From positions 1 through 9,085 of the forward strand of contig VGKE01000005.1 of assembly GCA_016867195.1 (NCBI GenBank): a DNA stretch of 9,085 nucleotides, read 5' to 3'. The notes under the pieces were generated by a model, which searched no databases, was not told the origin of the DNA, and saw only the letters and a program-made list of their open reading frames with translations. The translations under genes were made by a program, and so were the position numbers. This stretch comes from Candidatus Nealsoniibacteriota bacterium. GTDB taxonomy: Bacteria; Patescibacteriota; Minisyncoccia; Minisyncoccales; GWA2-38-27. Shown here in pieces: positions 1 to 6,185 of the stretch. Positions within the stretch are counted from its first letter, which is position 1; each line of letters begins with the position of its first letter.

Positions 1-1
1 T

Positions 2-691
2 GACATACGTTTTCCACTCTCTAAACCAGACTTTCCTATGGAGAGTGGTGCCGACAATATCTCCTAATTTAGCGGCCTTGATCCAGAAAGAGAATTCACC
101 GCTGTCTGAAATAATCACCGGCCTTCCGTCAAGCGATTTTACCAGATTTATTTCTTCTCTTAAAAATTCCTTATCCGACCAGGGACATTCTCCAAAAGGA
201 AAAAACGCTTCATTCTCCACCTGCCAAGCCCAAACAGAGACCCGGTCTCTGTATCTTAAAACAATATTTTCAATTAGTTCTGAAATATTTTCCTGTTGCT
301 CTTCTTTGCTTAAATTATTTGCCCAATCCGGCAAATGACACTCTGGCCAACGGCCGGTTTTCATTCCGATTACCAAAATAATTTTGGCATCTCTTTTTTC
401 CGCTTCCTTTATCTGCCAATCCAGATCCTCAAAAAAATATTCGTCCCTGACCGGCTCAATTAAATCCCAGTGGGTTATTAATTTTATATTTTTTGCCTCT
501 AAATCGTCAAGTAAAGTTAAGTAAACCTCTTTCCAATCAAGACCGAAGTTTTCAGTATGTTTTTGGGAAAAATTTACTCCCCAGAAAATTTTTTCCGCTT
601 CTGGCGACTTTCCGATAAAAAAGAAAGCGAATACAAGTAAGAAAAATATCAAAATAAATATTAAAATATAAAGCATAATTTTTATAATCAT
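2..691 (-). CDS. Membrane-anchored clan GH-A glycoside hydrolase, partial (C-terminus beyond window)
   Basis: The visible 230 residues begin with an ATG at 691 and run off the low-coordinate edge. Residues about 5-25 are a strongly hydrophobic stretch preceded by one lysine, which suggests an N-terminal signal anchor with the enzyme outside the membrane. The rest reads like the first half of a (beta/alpha)8 barrel of the cellulase/beta-galactosidase superfamily: FWGVNFSQKH at about 36-44, the THWDLIEP strand-2 pattern at 73-80, an EYFFEDLDWQI segment at about 83-93, and WQVENE at 156-161. Asn160-Glu161 matches the N-E pair at the end of strand 4 that carries the acid/base glutamate of clan GH-A. 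The nucleophile on strand 7 would lie beyond the window. The start overlaps the stop of the transporter gene by ATGA, so the two are probably translationally coupled. Substrate and GH family cannot be assigned from half a barrel; GH5-like or GH42-like are both possible. Confidence 0.8.
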   Translation of the reverse strand, partial: MIIKIMLYILIFILIFFLLVFAFFFIGKSPEAEKIFWGVNFSQKHTENFGLDWKEVYLTLLDDLEAKNIKLITHWDLIEPVRDEYFFEDLDWQIKEAEKRDAKIILVIGMKTGRWPECHLPDWANNLSKEEQQENISELIENIVLRYRDRVSVWAWQVENEAFFPFGECPWSDKEFLREEINLVKSLDGRPVIISDSGEFSFWIKAAKLGDIVGTTLHRKVWFREWKTYV

Positions 692-1638
692 ATTGCCAGT
701 AGAGCCAATCCTCCGCAGATGAGAGTAATGGCAATTATTTTTTGTAAAATAGTTTCCCGGGATATTTCCTCTTTCAATGCCCCGGGAAACTTAATGGACA
801 AAGCCACGGCGAGAATAAAAAGAAAAGCATATTGACTTCCCTGCAAAGCGTTAACAAGGGGCACATAAACTAAAGGAACCAGGGCAATTGCCCAGTTCTG
901 GAGAATAGTGGCTCCAGCGGCAACTGTTTGATTGGAAAGAAAAATTACTGCTGTTCTTTTTGAAGGCCTTTCTTTTCTCGCGCCGCTCCCGCTTTTAAAT
1001 AAGGGGCGCGGGACAAATTTTTTAAAAATTTCTCTTCTAATTTCCGGGAAGAAGATAAAAAAACAAAACGCCATTAAAAAACCGCCTATACTTCTCCAGA
1101 TGAAACCATTCCAGAACGGCTGGACCAGATAAACGTATTTAATTAAAACAAAAGATAGAGAGAACAAAAAAGCGGTTAAAGCAGAAAATTTTAAGCCCTT
1201 AAGATTGGTTAATTTTTCTTTTTTAAAATTTACCAGAACACTGCCTAAAACCAATAAGACAAAGGCCATCAACGCCTTGAAAGATAAAACCTCCCCATCT
1301 GAAGCAGAAAGATATACCAAACCGAAAGTGAATAAAGGGGTTAATCCGCCGATAGCCGGCACCACTCTTGAGGGCTCAAAAATTTGAAGGGTTTTATAAA
1401 ACCAGAAAAGTCCGTAAATAAAAACAGCCCCGGCCAACAGGCCTAAAATAATTTCTGTTTTTCCCGGCACATAAAAACCGACGAATGGGGCCAGAATCAA
1501 AACCAAAATCCCCAGAGCCCCAACGTAAAAAACATAAATTCTTGGGTCGGGAATGGCTCTGACCAAAAGATATTTATCCACCAGAAAAACAACGGCTAAA
1601 ATAAAATAAGCGGAAATGGCAACTATTAACCAGTTCAT
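688..1638 (-). CDS. EamA/DMT-family multi-pass transporter
   Basis: A 316-residue, very hydrophobic protein with about ten predicted membrane helices arranged as two similar halves (about 1-138 and 150-316), the layout and length of EamA/drug-metabolite transporters. The motif FEPSRVVPAIGGLTPLF at 87-103 resembles the end of the first EamA repeat, and NWAIALVPLVYVPLVNALQGSQYAF at 248-272 is the matching part of the second. The family exports or imports small metabolites across the inner membrane; no substrate can be read from the sequence. The central loop at about 205-230 is unusually long and basic, and its DNA contains a palindrome-rich segment (979-1014), described separately. The ATG at 1638 lies 12 bases after the stop of the GT2 gene and has an A-tract rather than a Shine-Dalgarno site before it. 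Placement between glycosyltransferases and a glycoside hydrolase hints at a role in moving an envelope precursor, which is inference only. Confidence 0.85.
   Translation of the reverse strand: MNWLIVAISAYFILAVVFLVDKYLLVRAIPDPRIYVFYVGALGILVLILAPFVGFYVPGKTEIILGLLAGAVFIYGLFWFYKTLQIFEPSRVVPAIGGLTPLFTFGLVYLSASDGEVLSFKALMAFVLLVLGSVLVNFKKEKLTNLKGLKFSALTAFLFSLSFVLIKYVYLVQPFWNGFIWRSIGGFLMAFCFFIFFPEIRREIFKKFVPRPLFKSGSGARKERPSKRTAVIFLSNQTVAAGATILQNWAIALVPLVYVPLVNALQGSQYAFLFILAVALSIKFPGALKEEISRETILQKIIAITLICGGLALLAI
979..1014. repeat. Palindrome-rich segment inside the transporter gene
   Basis: CGCGCC at 979-984 pairs perfectly with GGCGCG at 1005-1010. An alternative stem pairs TCCCGC at 987-992 with GCGGGA at 1008-1013, so two exclusive hairpins are possible. 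The segment is GC-rich at both ends around an AT core (CTTTTAAATAAG), unlike the AT-rich flanking gene. It is read in frame as residues 209-220 (VPRPLFKSGSGA) in the loop joining the two halves of the transporter. This looks like an in-gene palindromic insertion but has no second copy in the window. Confidence 0.5.
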
Positions 1639-1650
1639 TTTTTTAGGGAA

Positions 1651-2379
1651 TTAGTGTACTTCGCTAAAAAATACGTCTTTTAATTCTTTTTTTACTCTTT
1701 CTTTTATTTCTTTGTCTTCGGAATATTTTAAAAATAACTTAAAAATTCTAAACCACATTTTCGGGTCTGTCCCAAACTTGCTTTTTAGAATTCCTCCGCA
1801 TCTCTTTAGGTGAGGAATTTTTACTTCTTTTACAATAAAACCATTTTTTATTGCCTTAATATTTATTTCTGTTTCTATCTCAAAGGTTTTGCTTTTCAGG
1901 TTTAATTTATCCCAGTCCTTTCTTCTGATTGCCCGAAAACCGGCCAAAGGATCAGAAGCCTGAAAGTTAATTAAATAAAAGGGTGGGACAAAAAAAATAC
2001 GATAAAATTTAAAAAGCGTTCTCATCATTGGATAATCCTCTTTAAAGGCCTTGACGCTTCTACAGCCTAAAACAAGGTTGGCTTTTTTTAATTTTTTTAA
2101 AAGTTTGGGAATATATCCGCCCGGGTCAGTGCCGTCGCCATCCATAAAAACCAGGACATCTCCTTTGCTTTTTTTTGCCGCTTCTCTCATCTGCCGACCC
2201 TTGCCTTTTCTTGATTTTATCACTCTCACTCCCAAATTTTGAGCAATAATGGGAGTATAATCAGTAGAAGCGTCTACCACTATTACTTCTGATTTCTTTC
2301 TTATTTCTTCGGGAATGGAACAAATTGTTTTAGCAATACCCTCTTCTTCATTTAACGTTGAAATAATAATACTAATCAT
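1651..2379 (-). CDS. Family 2 glycosyltransferase, DPM-synthase-like
   Basis: This 242-residue protein has the GT-A fold of GT2 enzymes. Visible landmarks are the opening strand with STLNEEEGI at 7-15, VVDASTD at 34-40 for nucleotide-sugar binding, GKGRQMREA at 59-67, the metal-binding DGD at 80-82 (MDGDGTDP), and SDPLAGFRAI at 142-151, a pattern typical of dolichyl/polyprenyl-phosphate mannosyl- and glucosyltransferases. No C-terminal membrane helices follow, so it should be a soluble or peripheral enzyme acting at the inner face of the membrane. It likely transfers a sugar from a nucleotide donor to polyprenyl phosphate or another lipid-linked acceptor; the sugar is not predictable. The ATG at 2379 is preceded by a weak AAGAGA about seven bases upstream, and the start is 11 bases after the stop of the GT-B gene, so the genes are probably co-transcribed. 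Confidence 0.9.
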   Translation of the reverse strand: MISIIISTLNEEEGIAKTICSIPEEIRKKSEVIVVDASTDYTPIIAQNLGVRVIKSRKGKGRQMREAAKKSKGDVLVFMDGDGTDPGGYIPKLLKKLKKANLVLGCRSVKAFKEDYPMMRTLFKFYRIFFVPPFYLINFQASDPLAGFRAIRRKDWDKLNLKSKTFEIETEINIKAIKNGFIVKEVKIPHLKRCGGILKSKFGTDPKMWFRIFKLFLKYSEDKEIKERVKKELKDVFFSEVH

Positions 2380-2390
2380 AAAAAATTCTC

Positions 2391-3629
2391 TTAACGGAGT
2401 GAAATTATCTCCTTAATATTATAGGTCCCTGATTTTTCCGCTTCAATAAAACCCTGCATAGCTGCTTCAGCCAAACGGCCGCTCTCCAAATAATCAAAAA
2501 GCCAATGAGCGGCGTATTTCGGATTTTCCTGGTCCACACCGGCGCCTAAAGATAAAAGCCATTTTCGATTAAAGTCCTCCTGCGAGCCCAGACTCGGCGT
2601 CATAATAATTGGAAGGCCTAATCCGCAATAAAAGGAAAGCTCCGAAGGTTTCGTCCATAAAATATCGGTTGTTTTTAATTTTTGATTAAACCGGGTAAAA
2701 TAATCATTTATGTTATCGTTAAAAATAACTTCCGCCCCCTTCACTTTTTTCTCAAAATAATATTTAACGTCTTTTCTAATTCCCACTGCCAAAATAATTT
2801 TAATTTCGCGATTGGCGATTTTATTTTTAAGCGCTTCAATGATTTTTAATCCAATTTCTTTTTGGGCCCCGGCCCCGCCAATGGAAAACATAATTGTTAA
2901 AATATGATTTGATTTCTCGGGCAACTCTCCCAATATCTCTTTAATCAAAATTCTATATTTTGAAAAATATTCTTTTTTAGGGTCTAAATTCAAAAGCCGG
3001 TTTTTCAGAGCGTCTCTTAAATCAATCCCGGGTAAAGGGTAACCGGTTAAAAAAATATTTTCTTCTTTTACTCCATAAAGTTCTAAGCGGTTTACTGTCC
3101 AGGAATTGGGAGCGAAATATTTTATCCGGCTCTTCTTCGGCTCCAAAGAAACCCAACTCCGAGAAATGTCAGCGTCGCAAATCACGCAGAAAATCTCTCC
3201 GGGGTAATCAAAAAACTCAGCCATAAAAGCCGGGGTAAAAAAGGTGGTAATCAAAGGAAGGGAATTTTGCTTTAGTTTTGAAATCAAATCCCTGCCCCAG
3301 CCTCTTTTAATTAAAGAAAAAATTTTCTTCAGGCCAAAGGTCGGTCTGGATAAATCGCGGCGGGGATAAAAGCTGGGTATTTTCTGAAATTTATCATAAA
3401 AAGAAAAAACGCCTTCTCCGACAAGAGGAATCTTCTTGAATTTTGAAACAGCCTCGTAAAACCTTCTCGCTGTTTCCCAAATTTTTCTGTCTTTTTTAGG
3501 AATTCCCGGATAGTCATTGGCGTTGATAACCTTTCCCCGGGGAGCTATGTCTTTTAAGGGCTCAGCCGTCCGCTGATGACCATAACCCATATTCACCGCC
3601 ACTACCCAGGCCTTTCCATAATTATCCAT
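2391..3629 (-). CDS. GT-B fold glycosyltransferase (MGDG synthase/MurG-like)
   Basis: From the ATG at 3629 the protein has 412 residues. The N-terminal Rossmann domain opens with WVVAVNMGYGHQRTA at about 8-22, where the glycine- and histidine-containing MGYGH loop corresponds to the acceptor-side loop of MGDG-synthase and MurG-type enzymes. The C-terminal domain opens with IMFSIGGAGAQKE at about 246-258, and the donor-binding region shows WTKPSELSFYCGLGLPII at about 325-342, both usual in GT28-like enzymes. It has no membrane helix; such enzymes attach sugars to lipid acceptors at the cytoplasmic membrane face. An in-frame TTG at 3695 overlapping the comEC stop would add 22 residues (434 in total), but those are low-complexity and lie ahead of the conserved domain, so the ATG is preferred. 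Donor and acceptor are not predictable. It sits between comEC and the GT2 gene, suggesting a glycolipid or lipid-linked glycan role. Confidence 0.8.
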   Translation of the reverse strand: MDNYGKAWVVAVNMGYGHQRTAEPLKDIAPRGKVINANDYPGIPKKDRKIWETARRFYEAVSKFKKIPLVGEGVFSFYDKFQKIPSFYPRRDLSRPTFGLKKIFSLIKRGWGRDLISKLKQNSLPLITTFFTPAFMAEFFDYPGEIFCVICDADISRSWVSLEPKKSRIKYFAPNSWTVNRLELYGVKEENIFLTGYPLPGIDLRDALKNRLLNLDPKKEYFSKYRILIKEILGELPEKSNHILTIMFSIGGAGAQKEIGLKIIEALKNKIANREIKIILAVGIRKDVKYYFEKKVKGAEVIFNDNINDYFTRFNQKLKTTDILWTKPSELSFYCGLGLPIIMTPSLGSQEDFNRKWLLSLGAGVDQENPKYAAHWLFDYLESGRLAEAAMQGFIEAEKSGTYNIKEIISLR

Positions 3630-3691
3630 ATTAACTTCATTATACTCTAATATCTCCAAAAAGAAAAAGGAACCAGATTGAGGTTCTTTTC

Positions 3692-5071
3692 TCAATAATT
3701 CAAAAATTTTAATCTTTCTCTTTTTTTAAGCCAATAGACAAACGGGGCTAAAAATAAATAAAAAACAAATATCCAGAGCCAATGGATGTTTTCGATGGTT
3801 TTAACGGCCCAGGGAGCGGAAAAAAAATCCACTACTTTTGCAACATAAGTTAATAAAAACCAACAAGGGAAAAACAAAAGCCAGCCCAGGGGTGGCCAGA
3901 TTAATCCGGCTAAGCCAAAAATAAACCCAAAAACCATAATCAGGGAAACAATGGGCAAGACCAAAACATTGGTTAAAGGCGCGACTAAAGAAATCTGACC
4001 GAAATTATAAATTAGAATCGGAAGGGTAAAAAGATAAGCGGAAAAAGTCATTGATAAAATACTTCTTAAATTTAAAAATTTCTCCTCGGGCAGGAAACGC
4101 AACCATCTTCCGAAAAAAGAAGATAGAGAGATAATCCCTCCGGCCGCTAAAAAAGAAAGTTGAAAACCAATGTCCCAAATTAACAAGGGATTGATAATCA
4201 ACATTATTCCGGCTGATATCACAATTGACCGGGAACTTACGGATTTTCTGCCAATTTTTTGACCCAAAAGAAAAATCCCGGCCATCATTCCGGCTCTGAT
4301 CGAAGAAACCTGGAAACCGGTTAAAGCAATAAACAAAAAAATAAAAATAAGAGAGATATAAAATGCTTGACCTCGCCAAAAACCCAATCCGATTAATAAA
4401 GACATTAAAATGCCGGAAAGTAAAACAATGTGAAGTCCGGAAACCGCGGTAATGTGCCTCAAGCCAGCGATGTTTAGCTTTTCTTTCAGCCGGGCAGACA
4501 TCCTGTTTTTATCTCCTAAAATCATTGAACCTAAAATCTCGCTTTGAGGCGGCGATAAAAAACCATAAATTCCCTGCCTCAACCTGTCTTTAAAGTCCAA
4601 AATTTTAGCATAAACCCCCATGCCAAAATTTTTGTACGAGGTCCGACCTCGTACAAAAACTTCTATTTGAGGATAATAAATTACAGAATAAATTCCCTTG
4701 TTTTCCAAGAAGTCCTTATAGTCAAACCCCTCAAAAATAAGAGGGGTCTGGAGTTTGCCGGTAATCTTTAATTCGTCTCCGTATTTGTATTCCGGATAAC
4801 GGGCAGTGGTTGCTAAAATCCTCGTCGAGGTCCGACCTCCGCTGGTCAGCGGAGGTCGGACCTCCGTTGTCTTTATGGTCAATTTTGTGCTTTTTTCTCT
4901 TATATCCGGTTCTTTAATAATTGTCCCGATAAGAGTAACTTTCTCTTCCAAATCATTATATTGTTTCAATTCATTGTTTCTGATTCTTGATTCCGCTATT
5001 TGGTAGCGCCAGGCAATTAAAATCAAAAAAATAAAACAAAGACAAAAATAAATTATTCTTGACCTACTCAT
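3692..5071 (-). CDS. comEC: ComEC/Rec2-type DNA-uptake channel protein, short form
   Basis: The 459-residue protein starts with a membrane helix (about 6-21). An OB-like DUF4131-type domain follows (about 40-145; VTLIGTIIKEPD at 45-56, YGDELKITGKL at 97-107), then the polytopic Competence domain from about 160 to 450. The hallmark HITAVSGLHI is at 206-215, and GFQVSSIRAGMMA at 252-264 and DIGFQLSFLAAGGI at 300-313 are also typical. ComEC forms the inner-membrane pore that takes up single-stranded DNA in natural transformation. The C-terminal metallo-beta-lactamase-like nuclease domain of full-length ComEC (about 750-800 residues) is absent: the protein ends in a basic tail and a TGA. The start overlaps the nrdG stop by ATGA. 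Two in-frame palindromic repeats interrupt the OB-like domain, at residues 70-82 and 138-148. Identity as ComEC family is firm; actual transport activity is inferred. Confidence 0.93.
   Translation of the reverse strand: MSRSRIIYFCLCFIFLILIAWRYQIAESRIRNNELKQYNDLEEKVTLIGTIIKEPDIREKSTKLTIKTTEVRPPLTSGGRTSTRILATTARYPEYKYGDELKITGKLQTPLIFEGFDYKDFLENKGIYSVIYYPQIEVFVRGRTSYKNFGMGVYAKILDFKDRLRQGIYGFLSPPQSEILGSMILGDKNRMSARLKEKLNIAGLRHITAVSGLHIVLLSGILMSLLIGLGFWRGQAFYISLIFIFLFIALTGFQVSSIRAGMMAGIFLLGQKIGRKSVSSRSIVISAGIMLIINPLLIWDIGFQLSFLAAGGIISLSSFFGRWLRFLPEEKFLNLRSILSMTFSAYLFTLPILIYNFGQISLVAPLTNVLVLPIVSLIMVFGFIFGLAGLIWPPLGWLLFFPCWFLLTYVAKVVDFFSAPWAVKTIENIHWLWIFVFYLFLAPFVYWLKKRERLKFLNY
4629..4659. repeat. 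Perfect 31-nt in-frame palindrome in comEC
   Basis: A perfect inverted repeat: a 15-base arm at 4629-4643, one central base at 4644 and the matching arm at 4645-4659. Its core is GAGGTCCGACCTC (4638-4650), flanked by GTAC and A/T runs. It is translated in frame within ComEC as residues 138-148 (VFVRGRTSYKN). Read on the opposite strand with the same codon boundaries it would give IFVRGPTSYKN, nearly the same peptide. Confidence 0.9.
4827..4864. repeat. 38-nt in-frame palindrome with two GAGGTCSGACCTC units in comEC
   Basis: A perfect 18-base arm (4827-4844), a two-base loop (4845-4846) and its exact complement (4847-4864). Each arm contains a nested 13-base palindrome: GAGGTCCGACCTC at 4827-4839 and GAGGTCGGACCTC at 4852-4864. 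The segment is translated in frame within ComEC as residues 70-82 (EVRPPLTSGGRTS). The opposite strand with the same codon boundaries would read EVRPPLVSGGRTS. Its high GC content differs sharply from the surrounding AT-rich gene. Confidence 0.92.
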
Positions 5072-5763
5072 CTTAGCTGGCAGATTTCAAAAAAAGGAGA
5101 GATTGATTTTTGGATTTTTAATAAATAATTTTGAGAATATGGCTTGATTTTCTCAAATTTCGGGTTCAAGGTTTTTTCCGGTCGGAAATTTTGGAGATAA
5201 TATCTCTTTGCCCCGGAAATCCATCTAGCGATTTCTAAAACGTCTTTCTTGTCTAAAAGAGTCGGGGCCACGGTGCTTCTAAATTCGTAATCCACCCTAT
5301 TTTCTTTTAAAAGAGAAACACTTCTTTCAATATGTCTTAAATCCGCCCTTCCTCCGGTTATTTCTTTATACTTTTCTTTTGAGGCCTTAATGTCCATAGC
5401 AACATAATCAACCAATCTTTGAGCAATCAAATATCTCAACATCTCGGGAAAAGAACCGTTGGTGTCAATTTTGACTAAATAGCCGAGTTTTTTTGCTTTT
5501 TTTATAAACCCTAACAATCCTTTATTAAGGCAGGGCTCTCCTCCGGTAATAACAACGCCTTCTAATAAATTTTTTCTTTCTTTCAGAAATTTAAAAATTT
5601 CTCTTTCTGAAATTAAAGGATGTTTTTTTATTTCTTGGGCTAAAACGATTTCACGATTATAGCAAAAAGGACAGCGAAAATTGCAGCCGGCTAAAAAAAC
5701 TACGCAAGCCAACTTGCCGGGATAATCAATAAAAGTAAATTTTTGTAGTCCGCCTATTAACAT
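5068..5763 (-). CDS. nrdG: Anaerobic ribonucleotide reductase activating protein (radical SAM)
   Basis: From the ATG at 5763 the protein has 231 residues. It opens with GGLQKFTFIDYPGK, then FLAGCNFRCPFC, whose three cysteines in CX3CX2C spacing (residues 27, 31 and 34) bind the radical-SAM 4Fe-4S cluster. VVITGGEPCLNKG from about 70 is the SAM-contacting GGEP motif, and KIDTNGS and YVAMDIKA follow in the expected order. This pattern and length match the NrdG2 type of activase, which uses S-adenosylmethionine to place the glycyl radical on NrdD. Its partner nrdD is two genes upstream. A TTG three codons earlier (5772) is possible, but GGAG at 5775-5778 would then sit only two bases away; from the ATG the spacing is 11. 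The stop overlaps the comEC start by ATGA. A hairpin abuts the ribosome site. Confidence 0.93.
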   Translation of the reverse strand: MLIGGLQKFTFIDYPGKLACVVFLAGCNFRCPFCYNREIVLAQEIKKHPLISEREIFKFLKERKNLLEGVVITGGEPCLNKGLLGFIKKAKKLGYLVKIDTNGSFPEMLRYLIAQRLVDYVAMDIKASKEKYKEITGGRADLRHIERSVSLLKENRVDYEFRSTVAPTLLDKKDVLEIARWISGAKRYYLQNFRPEKTLNPKFEKIKPYSQNYLLKIQKSISPFFEICQLR

Positions 5764-5774
5764 TAAATTCAAAA

Positions 5775-5796
5775 CTCCGCTTTTACCAATAAAGCG
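5775..5796 (-). promoter_or_regulatory. Hairpin abutting the nrdG Shine-Dalgarno site
   Basis: On the minus strand a 6-bp stem (CGCTTT with AAAGCG, positions 5791-5796 and 5778-5783) encloses a 7-base loop. The GGAG ribosome-binding site occupies 5775-5778 and shares its first G with the stem, 11 bases before the ATG. The structure could tune access to the ribosome site or protect a processed mRNA end. This is the clearest Shine-Dalgarno site in the window. A regulatory role is inference. Confidence 0.35.
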
Positions 5797-5824
5797 TTAA
5801 TCTCTTTTGTTTTAAAAGGAGTGT

Positions 5825-5841
5825 TTAAGCGCTGGGCTTAA
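5825..5841 (-). other. Inverted repeat over the stop codon of the small membrane protein gene
   Basis: TTAAGC and GCTTAA form a 6-bp stem with a 5-base loop that includes the TAA stop. It is followed on the minus strand by a mixed ACACTCCTTTT rather than a clean T-tract, so it is at best a weak attenuator or mRNA-stabilising element between this gene and nrdG. Confidence 0.25.
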
Positions 5842-6151
5842 CAGCGGCTAAAACCTGCTTTAAAGCAACTATCAAACCAGCGGCGGAAACAAAAGCCAGG
5901 AAGTTTTCCAGAATTGAAATCACGGTCGGAGTCAAATTCCCAAGCCGCAAACCAGACAATCCAATTACCATTAAAGCTATCACTCCTATTAAAAACGGGG
6001 TGCTTTCTCTTTCCTGGATATTCAAAAATCCAACAATTAAACCCAGGACAAAAAGAATAATCGCCAAAGAAGGCACTTCGGTAAAACCGGCTAAGACCGC
6101 TAAAATTATACCAATAATTAAGGCCCAACGTCCAATAGTGGTTAAATTCAT
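5825..6151 (-). CDS. Small four-helix membrane protein of unknown function
   Basis: I do not recognise this gene's function. From the ATG at 6151 it encodes 108 residues; an in-frame TTG at 6178 would add nine, with no better ribosome site. Four hydrophobic helices are visible at about 8-23, 28-44, 51-68 and 78-97, with short loops. The N-terminus MNLTTIGRWALIIG has an arginine near the start, the second loop is charged (IQERES), and the C-terminus is basic (KQVLAAVKPSA). It lies 34 bases after nrdD and ends 61 bases before the nrdG ATG, so it is inserted between an enzyme and its activase and is almost certainly co-transcribed with them. No Shine-Dalgarno site is seen, only an A/T-rich leader. 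A membrane role linked to anaerobic metabolism would be a guess; it may simply be an envelope gene caught in the operon. Confidence 0.75.
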   Translation of the reverse strand: MNLTTIGRWALIIGIILAVLAGFTEVPSLAIILFVLGLIVGFLNIQERESTPFLIGVIALMVIGLSGLRLGNLTPTVISILENFLAFVSAAGLIVALKQVLAAVKPSA

Positions 6152-6185
6152 ATTTTTTAAAATAAATATAATAGGCAAGCGACCT

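Noticed and set aside
45..338. Plus-strand open frame of 97 codons
   Set aside because: It is antisense to the conserved glycoside hydrolase barrel, including the N-E catalytic motif, and has no supporting features.
4005..4379. Minus-strand 124-codon frame inside comEC
   Set aside because: It overlaps the clear ComEC membrane domain in another phase and shows no domain of its own.
4629..4864. CRISPR array or transcription terminators in comEC
   Set aside because: The repeats are palindromes of different length separated by coding sequence, not direct repeats with spacers; no T-tract follows either hairpin directly on the minus strand except the A/T ends of the 31-mer, and the gene continues in frame.
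4806..5006. Plus-strand open frame containing EVRPPLVSGGRTS
   Set aside because: It lies opposite comEC; the peptide resemblance comes from the DNA palindrome being the same on both strands, not from a real gene.
5838..6128. Alternative-frame 96-codon protein over the small membrane protein gene
   Set aside because: Rich in Phe, Trp, Ser and Arg without a plausible fold, while the other frame gives four clean membrane helices and fits the operon.
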